Source: Frankiales bacterium
GTDB taxonomy: Bacteria > Actinomycetota > Actinomycetes > Mycobacteriales > SCTD01
Assembly (NCBI GenBank): GCA_025464695.1
Contig: JAODNQ010000023.1
Span: 1-6,796, forward strand
Length of the DNA stretch: 6,796 nucleotides
Direction: 5' to 3'
The notes beneath the pieces were generated by a model, which did no database searches, was not told where the DNA came from, and saw only the letters and a program-made list of their open reading frames with translations. The first letter of the stretch is position 1. Each line of letters opens with the position of its first letter. Position numbers and translations under genes: made by a program. Below, piece after piece: positions 1-5,819 of this stretch.

Positions 1-140
1 GCGTCGTCGTGCACCTGCTGCAGCACGTCGAGCAGCGCCAGCTTCACCGGCACGGTCAGCGCGTTCATGCCCTCCGGCCGGTTCAGCACGACCGTCGCGA
101 CCGGTCCCTGGACCTGCAGCAGCACGAGCTCGTTCGACAC
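1..140 (-). CDS. Enoyl-CoA hydratase/isomerase (crotonase family), N-terminal fragment
   Basis: Only the first 46 codons are in the window; the gene continues past the left edge. Reading leftward from the GTG at 140-138, the protein begins VSNELVLLQVQGPVATVVLN and continues with RPEGMNALTVPVK. This is the standard crotonase opening: a beta-strand pair followed by the conserved N-R-P-x-x-x-N-A-L motif at about residues 20-28, which starts the CoA-binding fold. Family members hydrate or isomerise acyl-CoA thioesters in the cytoplasm, usually in fatty-acid or amino-acid degradation. The catalytic glutamates and oxyanion-hole glycines lie beyond the window, so the exact reaction cannot be assigned. 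A GAGAGGTG ribosome-binding site lies just upstream of the GTG and supports this start. The gene is divergent from the DUF3117 gene and shares a 132-base control region with it. Confidence 0.85.
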   Translation of the reverse strand, partial: MSNELVLLQVQGPVATVVLNRPEGMNALTVPVKLALLDVLQQVHDD

Positions 141-272
141 GGGGGCACCTCTCGGAGGGGGAGTGACGCGGGCAGCCTCCCACCCCCGCCGGGCAGCGTG
201 GGAGACTGTGCAGACACGTGCACGACCTGTGCCGACACCGGTGCCGGCGTGCCCTAGTACGGAGGTACGCGC
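141..272. promoter_or_regulatory. Divergent intergenic control region (crotonase gene / DUF3117 gene)
   Basis: This 132-base gap separates two divergent genes, so it must hold the promoters of both unless one is served from elsewhere. I could not identify a convincing -35/-10 pair on either strand. It contains ribosome-binding sites at both ends and a 7-bp inverted repeat (177-183 with 198-204). It also has short palindromes such as CACGTG (near 218) and CACCGGTG (near 236). No gene is visible in it. Confidence 0.5.
177..204. repeat. 7-bp inverted repeat in divergent promoter region
   Basis: CTCCCAC at 177-183 is matched perfectly by GTGGGAG at 198-204, with a 14-base spacer. It lies between the divergent crotonase and DUF3117 genes and could be an operator or a 5'-UTR hairpin of the crotonase transcript. 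In DNA this GC-rich, a 7-bp arm pair can arise by chance, so its function is uncertain. Confidence 0.4.
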
Positions 273-440
273 ATGGCGGCCATGAAGCCGCGGACGGGCG
301 ACGGTCCGCTCGAGGTCACCAAGGAGGGGCGCGGCATCGTGATGCGCGTCCCGCTCGAGGGTGGCGGGCGCCTCGTCGTCGAGCTCAACGCCGAGGAGGC
401 CACGGCCCTGGGCGACGCGCTCAAGGCCGTCGTCTCCTAG
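273..440 (+). CDS. DUF3117 domain protein (55 aa, Rv1211-like)
   Basis: This short complete gene begins MAAMKPRTGDGPLEVTKEGR, continues GIVMRVPLEGGGRLVVELNA and ends EEATALGDALKAVVS. The whole length is one DUF3117 domain, a small and highly conserved actinobacterial family with a beta-rich core and a C-terminal helix carrying the E-E-A-x-x-L-G-D-x-L pattern. A perfect GGAGGT site at 261-266, six bases before the ATG, fixes the start. No signal peptide or membrane segment is present, so it should be cytoplasmic. Function is not established. As I recall, the M. tuberculosis member Rv1211 has been described as calmodulin-like, but I see no canonical EF-hand loop here. Codon use matches the neighbours. 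Two hairpins follow the stop codon, suggesting a monocistronic transcript. Confidence 0.92.
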   Translation: MAAMKPRTGDGPLEVTKEGRGIVMRVPLEGGGRLVVELNAEEATALGDALKAVVS

Positions 441-450
441 GCCAGCCCCC

Positions 451-474
451 GGGCCGCCCGCAGGAGGGCAGCCC
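451..474 (+). terminator. Hairpin 10 bases after the DUF3117 stop
   Basis: The outer arms GGGC (451-454) and GCCC (471-474) and the inner arms GCCC (456-459) and GGGC (466-469) pair around a 6-base loop, with one C-A mismatch between the two stem parts. Its position right after the DUF3117 stop suggests a factor-assisted or U-less terminator. There is no T-run, as is common in actinomycetes. Confidence 0.45.
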
Positions 475-500
475 GACCCGCACGAGAGCACGGCACCACC

Positions 501-533
501 CCCGGCCGGTCACCCTCGCGGTGCCCGGCCGGG
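501..533 (+). terminator. Strong GC hairpin between DUF3117 and leucyl aminopeptidase genes
   Basis: CCCGGCCGG at 501-509 pairs perfectly with CCGGCCGGG at 525-533. Inside, after one mismatch, CACC (511-514) pairs with GGTG (520-523) around a 5-base loop. This makes 13 pairs in total. No T-run follows. It probably terminates transcripts from the DUF3117 gene, or forms part of the 5' leader of the aminopeptidase gene, whose ribosome-binding site lies about 37 bases downstream. Confidence 0.6.
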
Positions 534-579
534 CCTGTCTGCGCCCCCACCGCACCCTGGTCGTCCCTCGGAGGAACCC

Positions 580-2088
580 GTGCCCCCCGCCCGCAGGAAG
601 AGCGCGCTGGCGCCGCTGCCCGGCTCGTCGCCGCTGCCCGACGTCCGCCTGCTCGCCACCCGTCCTCCGGGAGCGCTGCTCGCGCTGCCGACCCGCCCCG
701 TCGACGACGTCGTCACCACGCTCGGGGAGGTGTCCGACGTCGACCTGGCGGCGGCGCTGACCTCGGAGTCGGCGAAGGGCGAGCCGGGCGAGGTCGTGCG
801 CGTGCCGGTGACCGCCGACAGCGCGGTCCTGCTGGTGGGGGTCGGGGCGGCGACGCCGAAGGACCTGCGCAAGGCGGGTGCGGCGCTGGCGCGCAAGGCC
901 AAGGCCGCCCCGCAGCTCGTCGTCGACCTCACGGGGCTCCAGCCGTCCGCCGACGCCGTCGGCGCGCTCGTCGAGGGCCTGCTGCTCGCGTCGTACCGCT
1001 TCACCCTCAAGCCCGGCGCGGAGGCGCGGGCCCTGCAGGACGTCGTCCTCGTGGGGGCCGACCCGGTGGCGGTGCTGCAGGCCGTCGTCGTCGCCCGGGC
1101 GACCGCGCTCGCGCGCGACCTCGTCAACACCCCGCCGCGCGAGTGCAGCCCCGACTTCCTCGCGAAGACCGCGGCCTCCCGCTGCGCCGACCTCACCGTG
1201 CGGGTCCGCGACGACGCCGAGCTCCGCGCCGAGGGCTTCGGCGGGATCGTCGCCGTCGGACAGGGGTCGAGCCGGCCGCCCCGGCTGGTCGAGATCGGCT
1301 ACGACGGCGGCGGCTCGCGCCACGTGGTGCTCGTCGGCAAGGGCATCACCTTCGACACGGGCGGCCTGTCGCTCAAGCCGCCGGCGAGCATGCCGGAGAT
1401 GAAGAGCGACATGGGCGGGGCCGCAGCGGTGCTCGCGACCGTCCGCGCCGCCGCCGACCTCCGGCTCCCGATCCGGGTCACCGCCCTGATGGCCATCGCA
1501 GAGAACATGCCGTCGGGCGAGGCTCAGCGCCCGGGCGACGTCATCACGCAGTACGGCGGCCGCACCGTCGAGGTGCTGAACACCGACGCGGAGGGCCGGC
1601 TCGTGCTGGCCGACGCCCTCGCCTACGCCCACGCCGAGCTGGACCCGGACGTCGTCGTCGACGTCGCCACTCTCACCGGCGCCATGCCGGTGGCCCTCGG
1701 CAAGCGGATCGCGGGGCTGTTCAGCGACGACGACGCCCTGAGCGCGCAGCTCGAGGCGGCCGGGGAGGCCTCGGGCGAGCGGGTCTGGCCGATGCCCCTC
1801 GTCGAGGACTACCGGCAGGCCCTCGACAGCCCGGTCGCCGACCTGCGCAACATCGGCGACCCGAAGAAGAAGCTGCAGGGCGGCTCGATCACCGCGGCCC
1901 TGTTCCTGCGCGAGTTCACGGGCGGCCGCGCCTGGGCGCACCTCGACATCGCCGGGCCGGCCATGGTCGGCGGCGACGACGACGAGCTGGTCAAGGGCGG
2001 CACGGGGTTCGGCGTCCGGCTCCTGGTGCAGTGGCTGCACGTCCTGGCGGAGACGCCGGTGCGGAAGGGTCGACGCAGGAGCGCCTGA
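580..2088 (+). CDS. pepA: Leucyl aminopeptidase, M17 family
   Basis: A 502-residue M17 aminopeptidase: a cytoplasmic two-metal enzyme, usually hexameric, that releases N-terminal amino acids from peptides for protein turnover. Residues ~20-150 form the divergent N-terminal domain and ~170-490 the catalytic domain. Every active-site residue of E. coli PepA has a counterpart at a constant offset of 16. Metal ligands are K254 and D259 (in GKGITFDTGG), D277 (in MKSDMGG), and D336 and E338 in the signature NTDAEGRL; K266 and R340 are the catalytic residues. The length matches the family (about 500). The GTG start at 580 is chosen because GGAGGA at 570-575 sits five bases upstream. Reading further upstream in this frame would run through the hairpin and the DUF3117 gene. 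The gene ends only four bases from the convergent MFS gene and has no recognisable terminator of its own. Confidence 0.95.
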   Translation: MPPARRKSALAPLPGSSPLPDVRLLATRPPGALLALPTRPVDDVVTTLGEVSDVDLAAALTSESAKGEPGEVVRVPVTADSAVLLVGVGAATPKDLRKAGAALARKAKAAPQLVVDLTGLQPSADAVGALVEGLLLASYRFTLKPGAEARALQDVVLVGADPVAVLQAVVVARATALARDLVNTPPRECSPDFLAKTAASRCADLTVRVRDDAELRAEGFGGIVAVGQGSSRPPRLVEIGYDGGGSRHVVLVGKGITFDTGGLSLKPPASMPEMKSDMGGAAAVLATVRAAADLRLPIRVTALMAIAENMPSGEAQRPGDVITQYGGRTVEVLNTDAEGRLVLADALAYAHAELDPDVVVDVATLTGAMPVALGKRIAGLFSDDDALSAQLEAAGEASGERVWPMPLVEDYRQALDSPVADLRNIGDPKKKLQGGSITAALFLREFTGGRAWAHLDIAGPAMVGGDDDELVKGGTGFGVRLLVQWLHVLAETPVRKGRRRSA

Positions 2089-2092
2089 CGCC

Positions 2093-3787
2093 TCAGTGCG
2101 CCGGGGCGGCCCCCGCGGCCTCGGTCCGGGGCGTCTTCGGCAGTCGGCGGACCAGCAGCGCGGCGACGCCGAAGACGAGCACCTCGAACAGCAGCGTGCG
2201 CTCGATGGCCTGCTGGTAGTCGCGGGCGGTGGCGTCCCTGCCGGCGGCGGCGAAGGCAGCGGCGCCCGGGCCGGGCTGCGGCGCGCAGCCCTTGGGGGTC
2301 ACGGACGGGTCGCCCGACTCCGCACGGCGGGTGAAGCAGTCGCGGAAGGTCCCGACAGCGGCGTCGGCGCCCTCGGCCGGGACCCCGGCGGCCAGCAGCT
2401 GCCGGCGGAGCTGCCCGCTCTCCTCGCCCGCCGCGGACGCCGCCCCGCTGCCCAGCAGGCCGAACAGGATCACGCCGATGAGGGCGACGCCGAGCGCGCC
2501 GCCGATCTGCTGGAGGGTGGACAGGACGCCGGAGGCGCTCCCGGTCTCCCGGCCGGAGATCCCCGCCAGCACGATGTTCGACAGCGGGGCGACGAACAGG
2601 CCGAGCCCCAGGCCGGCGACGAACAGCACCGGCAGCACCTCGTAGGAGTGCAGGTCGGTGCCGACGACGTGCAGCACCACGATCAGCGCGACCATCCCCG
2701 CCGTGCTGAGGAGCGTCCCGACGAGCAGGACGTCGCGGCCGAGCTTCTTCGCGACGCCGTCGGACCGGGCCGAGGCGAGCCCGGAGCCGATCGCGAACGG
2801 CAGGGTGGTCAGCCCGGAGTGCAGCGGCGTGAAGCCGAGCCCCACCTGCAGGTAGAGCGAGAAGGCGAAGAAGAACGGGGCGATGCCGAGGAAGAAGACG
2901 GCCGACAGGACGACGCCGGCCTGGAAGCTCTGGTTGCCGAACAAGCTCATGAGCACGAGCGGGTCGTCGTCGGCGCGGGTCTTGCGCACCTGCAGCGCAC
3001 CGAAGGCGGCGAGCACCGGCAGGCTGAGCCCGAGCATCACCCAGATCCACCACGGCCAGCCCCGCTCGCGCCCCTCCGTGAGCGGGAAGACGAGCAGCAG
3101 CAGGCCGACCGTGACGAGCGCAGCGCCTTTGAGGTCGAGCTTCGGGGCGTCCGGCGCCTTGCTCTCCGGGAGCTCCTTGACCGCCATCACGAGGGCGCCG
3201 ATCCCGACCGGGACGTTGACCAGGAAGATCATGCGCCAGTCGGTCCCGAACAGGTCGGCCTTGAGCAGCAGGCCCCCGATCAGCGGGCCAAGGATCGTGG
3301 CGAGCCCGATGGTGGCGCCGAAGATGCCGAACGCCTTCCCGCGGTCCTTGCCGGAAAAGGTCACCTGGATGACGGCGAGCACCTGCGGGAACATCAGCCC
3401 GCTGCCGAGCCCCTGCAGGACCCGGGCCGCGACGAGCGTCTTCGGCTCCGGCGCCAGGCCGCACAGCAGCGAGGCGACGGTGAACACCGTCATGCCGGTG
3501 AGGAACATCTTCCGGCGGCCCCGGATGTCGCCGAGCCGCGCTGCGGTGATGAGCGTGCAGGCGAAGGCGAGCTGGTAGCCGGCCAGGACCAGCTGGATGC
3601 TGGCGGAGTTCGCGCCGAGGTCGCTCTGGATCGACGGGATCGCGACGTTGACGATCGACACGTCGAGCAGCTGCACGAACACCGATGTGAGGACGATCCC
3701 GAGCACCAGGAACGGGTGCGCGGTGCGGGGTGAGGCATCAGCGGGGGCGGTCACGGTCCTCCGAAGATCGGGCGGGGTCGCGGTCAC
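2093..3787 (-). CDS. MFS transporter, DHA2 (EmrB/QacA-like) drug:H+ antiporter family
   Basis: A 564-residue integral membrane protein with about 14 predicted helices (roughly residues 26-48, 62-82, 96-113, 117-140, 152-175, 185-204, 220-236, 245-265, 288-312, 322-341, 352-374, 383-405, 424-446, 531-547). Family motifs are clear: LDVSIVNVAIP at 41-51 in helix 1, motif A (ARLGDIRGRRKMF, 83-95) between helices 2 and 3, and antiporter motif C (GPLIGG, 167-172) in helix 5. Such proteins export drugs, lipids or metabolites using the proton gradient; the substrate cannot be read from sequence. A loop of about 80 residues with two cysteines (C484, C501) lies before the last helix and should be extracytoplasmic. 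The GTG at 3787 is preferred because of GGAGGA 9 bases upstream. GTG at 3754 (GGAGG only 3 bases away) and GTG at 3814 (no site) are alternatives. It follows the secreted-protein gene by 48 bases on the same strand. Confidence 0.93.
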   Translation of the reverse strand: MTATPPDLRRTVTAPADASPRTAHPFLVLGIVLTSVFVQLLDVSIVNVAIPSIQSDLGANSASIQLVLAGYQLAFACTLITAARLGDIRGRRKMFLTGMTVFTVASLLCGLAPEPKTLVAARVLQGLGSGLMFPQVLAVIQVTFSGKDRGKAFGIFGATIGLATILGPLIGGLLLKADLFGTDWRMIFLVNVPVGIGALVMAVKELPESKAPDAPKLDLKGAALVTVGLLLLVFPLTEGRERGWPWWIWVMLGLSLPVLAAFGALQVRKTRADDDPLVLMSLFGNQSFQAGVVLSAVFFLGIAPFFFAFSLYLQVGLGFTPLHSGLTTLPFAIGSGLASARSDGVAKKLGRDVLLVGTLLSTAGMVALIVVLHVVGTDLHSYEVLPVLFVAGLGLGLFVAPLSNIVLAGISGRETGSASGVLSTLQQIGGALGVALIGVILFGLLGSGAASAAGEESGQLRRQLLAAGVPAEGADAAVGTFRDCFTRRAESGDPSVTPKGCAPQPGPGAAAFAAAGRDATARDYQQAIERTLLFEVLVFGVAALLVRRLPKTPRTEAAGAAPAH

Positions 3788-3792
3788 CCTGC

Positions 3793-3826
3793 CCGCTCCT
3801 CCGGGCGGCTGCACCCGGAGGAGCGG
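3793..3826 (-). promoter_or_regulatory. 13-bp hairpin overlapping the MFS gene ribosome-binding site
   Basis: CCGCTCCTCCGGG at 3793-3805 and its exact complement at 3814-3826 form a perfect 13-bp stem with an 8-base loop. On the minus-strand transcript it starts nine bases after the TAA of the secreted-protein gene, where a terminator would be expected, but no U-run follows. Its downstream arm contains the GGAGGAG (3802-3796) that should recruit ribosomes to the MFS start at 3787. It is therefore either a U-less intrinsic terminator, a translational gate for the exporter, or both. Confidence 0.7.
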
Positions 3827-3835
3827 CGCCGTGCC

Positions 3836-4930
3836 TTAGTAGACCGCCGTCGGGCGGACGCCGCTGGTCGCGGCGGTGCTGTAGGAGTCGGCGGAGAAGC
3901 GCACCAGGAAGTCGAAGCGCCCGCTGCCGGTGAAGGTGCGCCGGACGTCGTAGACACCCCGATCGTCCGTGGTCGTCCGCGAGACCAGCGTCTCCTTGGT
4001 CCCCGTACGGCGGAACAGCGACACGGTCCGGCCGGCCTTCCCGGGTCGCAGCGTGCCGAAGAAGCGGTACTGACGGGTGCCCAGCCGCTGGGCGTTGATC
4101 GACAGGGCGCTGCGGACGACGACGGCGGGCTCGGTGTCGCCGAGGACCTCCGCGGTGGTGGAGGTCGCCTCGACGACCGCCCGGTACCGGGTGCTGTAGC
4201 GCGGACGCACGGCGGCGGACCAGCGGCCGGCGTCGTCGGTCCGGGAGGTCGCGACCGTGGTGAAGCCCTGGTCGCCGTTCTCCCTCGCGCGGACCTCGAC
4301 GGGCGTGCCGGCGACGGGGCTGCCGCCGCTGTCGGTGAGCAGGCCGGAGACCGTCAGGCCAGCCCCCGCCGCGACGGTGGCCGCCGACGCCGTGACGGTG
4401 GTGCGGCCGGGCGTGGTGCCGCTGCAGCGGAGGACGGCGTCGCCGAACGCGGCCCGGAGGGAGCCGTTGGCCGTGCCGTAGGAGTAGGTCTCCACCGTCG
4501 CCACGAGGCGCAGGACCGCGGCGCCCGACAGGTCGGCGCTGAGCGGCGTCGCGGTCCCCGAGCCGCTCACCGCCTCCTGGGCCAGCCGGTCGTCGGCGTA
4601 GACCTGGAAGCGCACGCGGGACGCGGGCTCGGACGTGTCGGTCATCCCGAGGGTGCCCGTCAGCGCCTTGCAGGAGCCCCCGAGGTCGTAGCTGACCTCG
4701 CGGCTGACGCCCTGGCTGTCCGCGCTCAGGTTGATGCGCACGCTCCGCGCGTACGTCGTCCCCGCGATCACGGCCTCGCCGGTGCTGACCGAGACGGACG
4801 AGGCCTTCGTCGGCCGGTCCACGAGGTACTCGGTGCTGTCGGCGGAGGCCGCGGTGGGCACGACGACGGCGGTGACGCCCGCGGTGGCGAGCAGGCCGGC
4901 CAGCAGCCGGCGTCGGGCGGTGGTGCGCAC
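3836..4930 (-). CDS. Secreted protein with NPCBM-like and Ig-like beta domains
   Basis: A 364-residue exported protein. Residues 1-30 are a signal peptide: basic n-region TARRRLL, a hydrophobic core, and cleavage probably after ASA at 28-30. The R-R-x-L-L arrangement is compatible with the Tat route, though Sec is possible. Residues ~34-170 resemble the NPCBM carbohydrate-binding module: an AGTTYARSVRINL stretch, then VSYDLGGSCKALTGTLGM and VRFQVYADDRL. Cysteines C87 and C169 could form a disulfide. Residues ~175-273 look like a bacterial Ig-like or carboxypeptidase-regulatory-like domain (SGGSPVAGTPVEVRAR, then TDDAGRWSAAV). Residues ~275-364 form a second similar beta domain (TTDDRGVYDVRRTF). 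No catalytic domain, membrane anchor or sortase signal is visible, so a released carbohydrate- or wall-binding role is inferred only. GGAGG at 4940-4936, five bases before the GTG, sets the start. It lies upstream of the MFS gene. Confidence 0.8.
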   Translation of the reverse strand: MRTTARRRLLAGLLATAGVTAVVVPTAASADSTEYLVDRPTKASSVSVSTGEAVIAGTTYARSVRINLSADSQGVSREVSYDLGGSCKALTGTLGMTDTSEPASRVRFQVYADDRLAQEAVSGSGTATPLSADLSGAAVLRLVATVETYSYGTANGSLRAAFGDAVLRCSGTTPGRTTVTASAATVAAGAGLTVSGLLTDSGGSPVAGTPVEVRARENGDQGFTTVATSRTDDAGRWSAAVRPRYSTRYRAVVEATSTTAEVLGDTEPAVVVRSALSINAQRLGTRQYRFFGTLRPGKAGRTVSLFRRTGTKETLVSRTTTDDRGVYDVRRTFTGSGRFDFLVRFSADSYSTAATSGVRPTAVY

Positions 4931-4945
4931 AGGGACCTCCCTCAG

Positions 4946-4962
4946 GCCGGGCGCGTCCCGGC
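4946..4962 (-). repeat. Short hairpin upstream of the secreted-protein gene
   Basis: GCCGGG (4946-4951) and CCCGGC (4957-4962) pair around a 5-base loop. The hairpin sits in the 88-base gap after the methyltransferase stop and five bases before the ribosome-binding site of the secreted-protein gene. It may be a weak terminator for the methyltransferase transcript or a leader structure. Six GC pairs are not strong evidence in this background. Confidence 0.35.
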
Positions 4963-5018
4963 GTCGGGGAGGAGTAGACCAGCAGCGGCCGACAGGCGCC
5001 CCGGGTCGTGCACAGCCG

Positions 5019-5717
5019 TCAGGCGAGCGCGGCGACGAGCAGTCCCGAGCCGATCGGCAGCAGGGCCGGCACCAGGCGCGGCTCCTCGCGCACGCGGCGG
5101 GCCAGCTCGCGCAGCGCGACGGTCTCGGCGTCGCGCGCCGACGGGTCGGAGACCCGGCCACCGGCGAGGGCACCGGCGAACACCACGACGCCGCCCGGCC
5201 GGAGCAGGCGCATCGACGCCTCGAGGTAGTCGTCGTTCTCGCCGCGGGCGCCGTCGAGGAACACGAGGTCGTAGCCGCCGTCGGACAGGCGGGGGAGCAC
5301 CTCGAGCGCGCGTCCGGTGATCAACCGGGCCCGGCCGCCGGGGATGCCGGCCTCGGCCAGGGACAGCCGGGCCAGCCGCTGGTGCTCGCCGTCGCTGTCG
5401 ACCGTGGTGAGGACGCCGTCGGGGCGCATGCCGCGCAGCAGCCACAGCGACGAGACGCCGGCGCCGGTGCCGACCTCGACGACGGTGCGGGCCCCGGTGG
5501 CGGCGCACAGCATCCGCAGAGCCGCACCGGCAGCGGGCTCGACGGCGCCGATGCCGACCTCCGCCGCCCGCTGTCGGGCCGCCTGCAGGGGGGCGTCCTC
5601 GGGGAGGAAGCCGTCCAGCCACGCCTCCCGCTGGGCCTCGCGCTGCGCGTCCTTGTGCTCGGCCCGCTGCGCCTCGCGGGTGGCACGGGCGGGGGAGCTC
5701 TGCTCGCCGGCGTCGAT
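5019..5717 (-). CDS. SAM-dependent O-methyltransferase, Rv1220c-like, apparent ATC start
   Basis: A 232-residue class I methyltransferase when read from ATC at 5717. The Rossmann fold starts with VVEVGTGAG (79-87, SAM motif I), then D107 at the end of strand 2 (LTTVDSD) to hold the SAM ribose, and YDLVFLDGA (149-157). The end, [19 protein letters not shown] followed by [13 protein letters not shown], matches the family of M. tuberculosis Rv1220c, encoded divergently from sigE there too. The first ATG in frame is at 5513 (residue 69). Starting there would remove the conserved helix region [20 protein letters not shown] that precedes motif I in homologues (about 215 residues long). No ATG, GTG or TTG lies between; ATC at 5717 has GGAGG seven bases upstream. 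Residues 10-32 are a charged Arg/Gln/Glu/Ala helix. The usual D-A-D-K metal/base motif reads D-G-A-R, and the later D-N pair is absent. Substrate unknown. Confidence 0.85.
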   Translation of the reverse strand: MDAGEQSSPARATREAQRAEHKDAQREAQREAWLDGFLPEDAPLQAARQRAAEVGIGAVEPAAGAALRMLCAATGARTVVEVGTGAGVSSLWLLRGMRPDGVLTTVDSDGEHQRLARLSLAEAGIPGGRARLITGRALEVLPRLSDGGYDLVFLDGARGENDDYLEASMRLLRPGGVVVFAGALAGGRVSDPSARDAETVALRELARRVREEPRLVPALLPIGSGLLVAALA

Positions 5718-5806
5718 GGCAGGGCCTCCAGGGGTTCGCGGGGTGTGCGCAGCCGCCTCCCAGGTGCGGGACAGCCGGCAAGCGGAGCCTAGTGCGACGG
5801 CGCGGG

Positions 5807-5818
5807 CGTGCCGGCACG
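5807..5818. promoter_or_regulatory. 12-bp perfect palindrome abutting the sigE promoter
   Basis: CGTGCCGGCACG is a perfect 12-bp palindrome that ends one base before the -35 element (GGAAC) of the predicted sigE promoter. Its position fits an operator or activator site acting on sigE, the divergent methyltransferase gene, or both. No known regulator was recognised from the motif. Confidence 0.45.
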
Positions 5819-5819
5819 G

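Noticed and set aside
232..260. CCGACA-N17-TAGTAC as a promoter for the DUF3117 gene
   Set aside because: Weak matches to both boxes, and transcription would start inside or after the ribosome-binding site at 261-266, which makes no sense for a leadered gene.
361..579. Longer reading of the aminopeptidase frame beginning at 361
   Set aside because: It overlaps the DUF3117 gene in another frame and crosses the hairpins with Pro/Arg-rich sequence. The GTG at 580 has a perfect ribosome-binding site and gives a family-typical length.
421..2040. Long minus-strand open frame antisense to the aminopeptidase
   Set aside because: His/Arg/Asp-rich translation with no domain. The plus strand encodes an intact M17 enzyme with all active-site residues.
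2096..3733. Long plus-strand open frame antisense to the MFS exporter
   Set aside because: It is a charged Glu/Gln/Arg-rich antisense frame of a transporter that has all its motifs on the other strand.
4931..5173. N-terminal extension of the secreted-protein frame up to 5173
   Set aside because: The extension is Arg/Pro/Cys-rich shadow of the methyltransferase gene. The GTG at 4930 has its own GGAGG and is followed at once by a signal peptide.
5734..5749. ClgR-like operator (GTTCGC followed by GCG) between the methyltransferase and sigE genes
   Set aside because: The spacing between the half-sites is seven bases rather than the five I recall for the motif, so the match is not good enough to claim.
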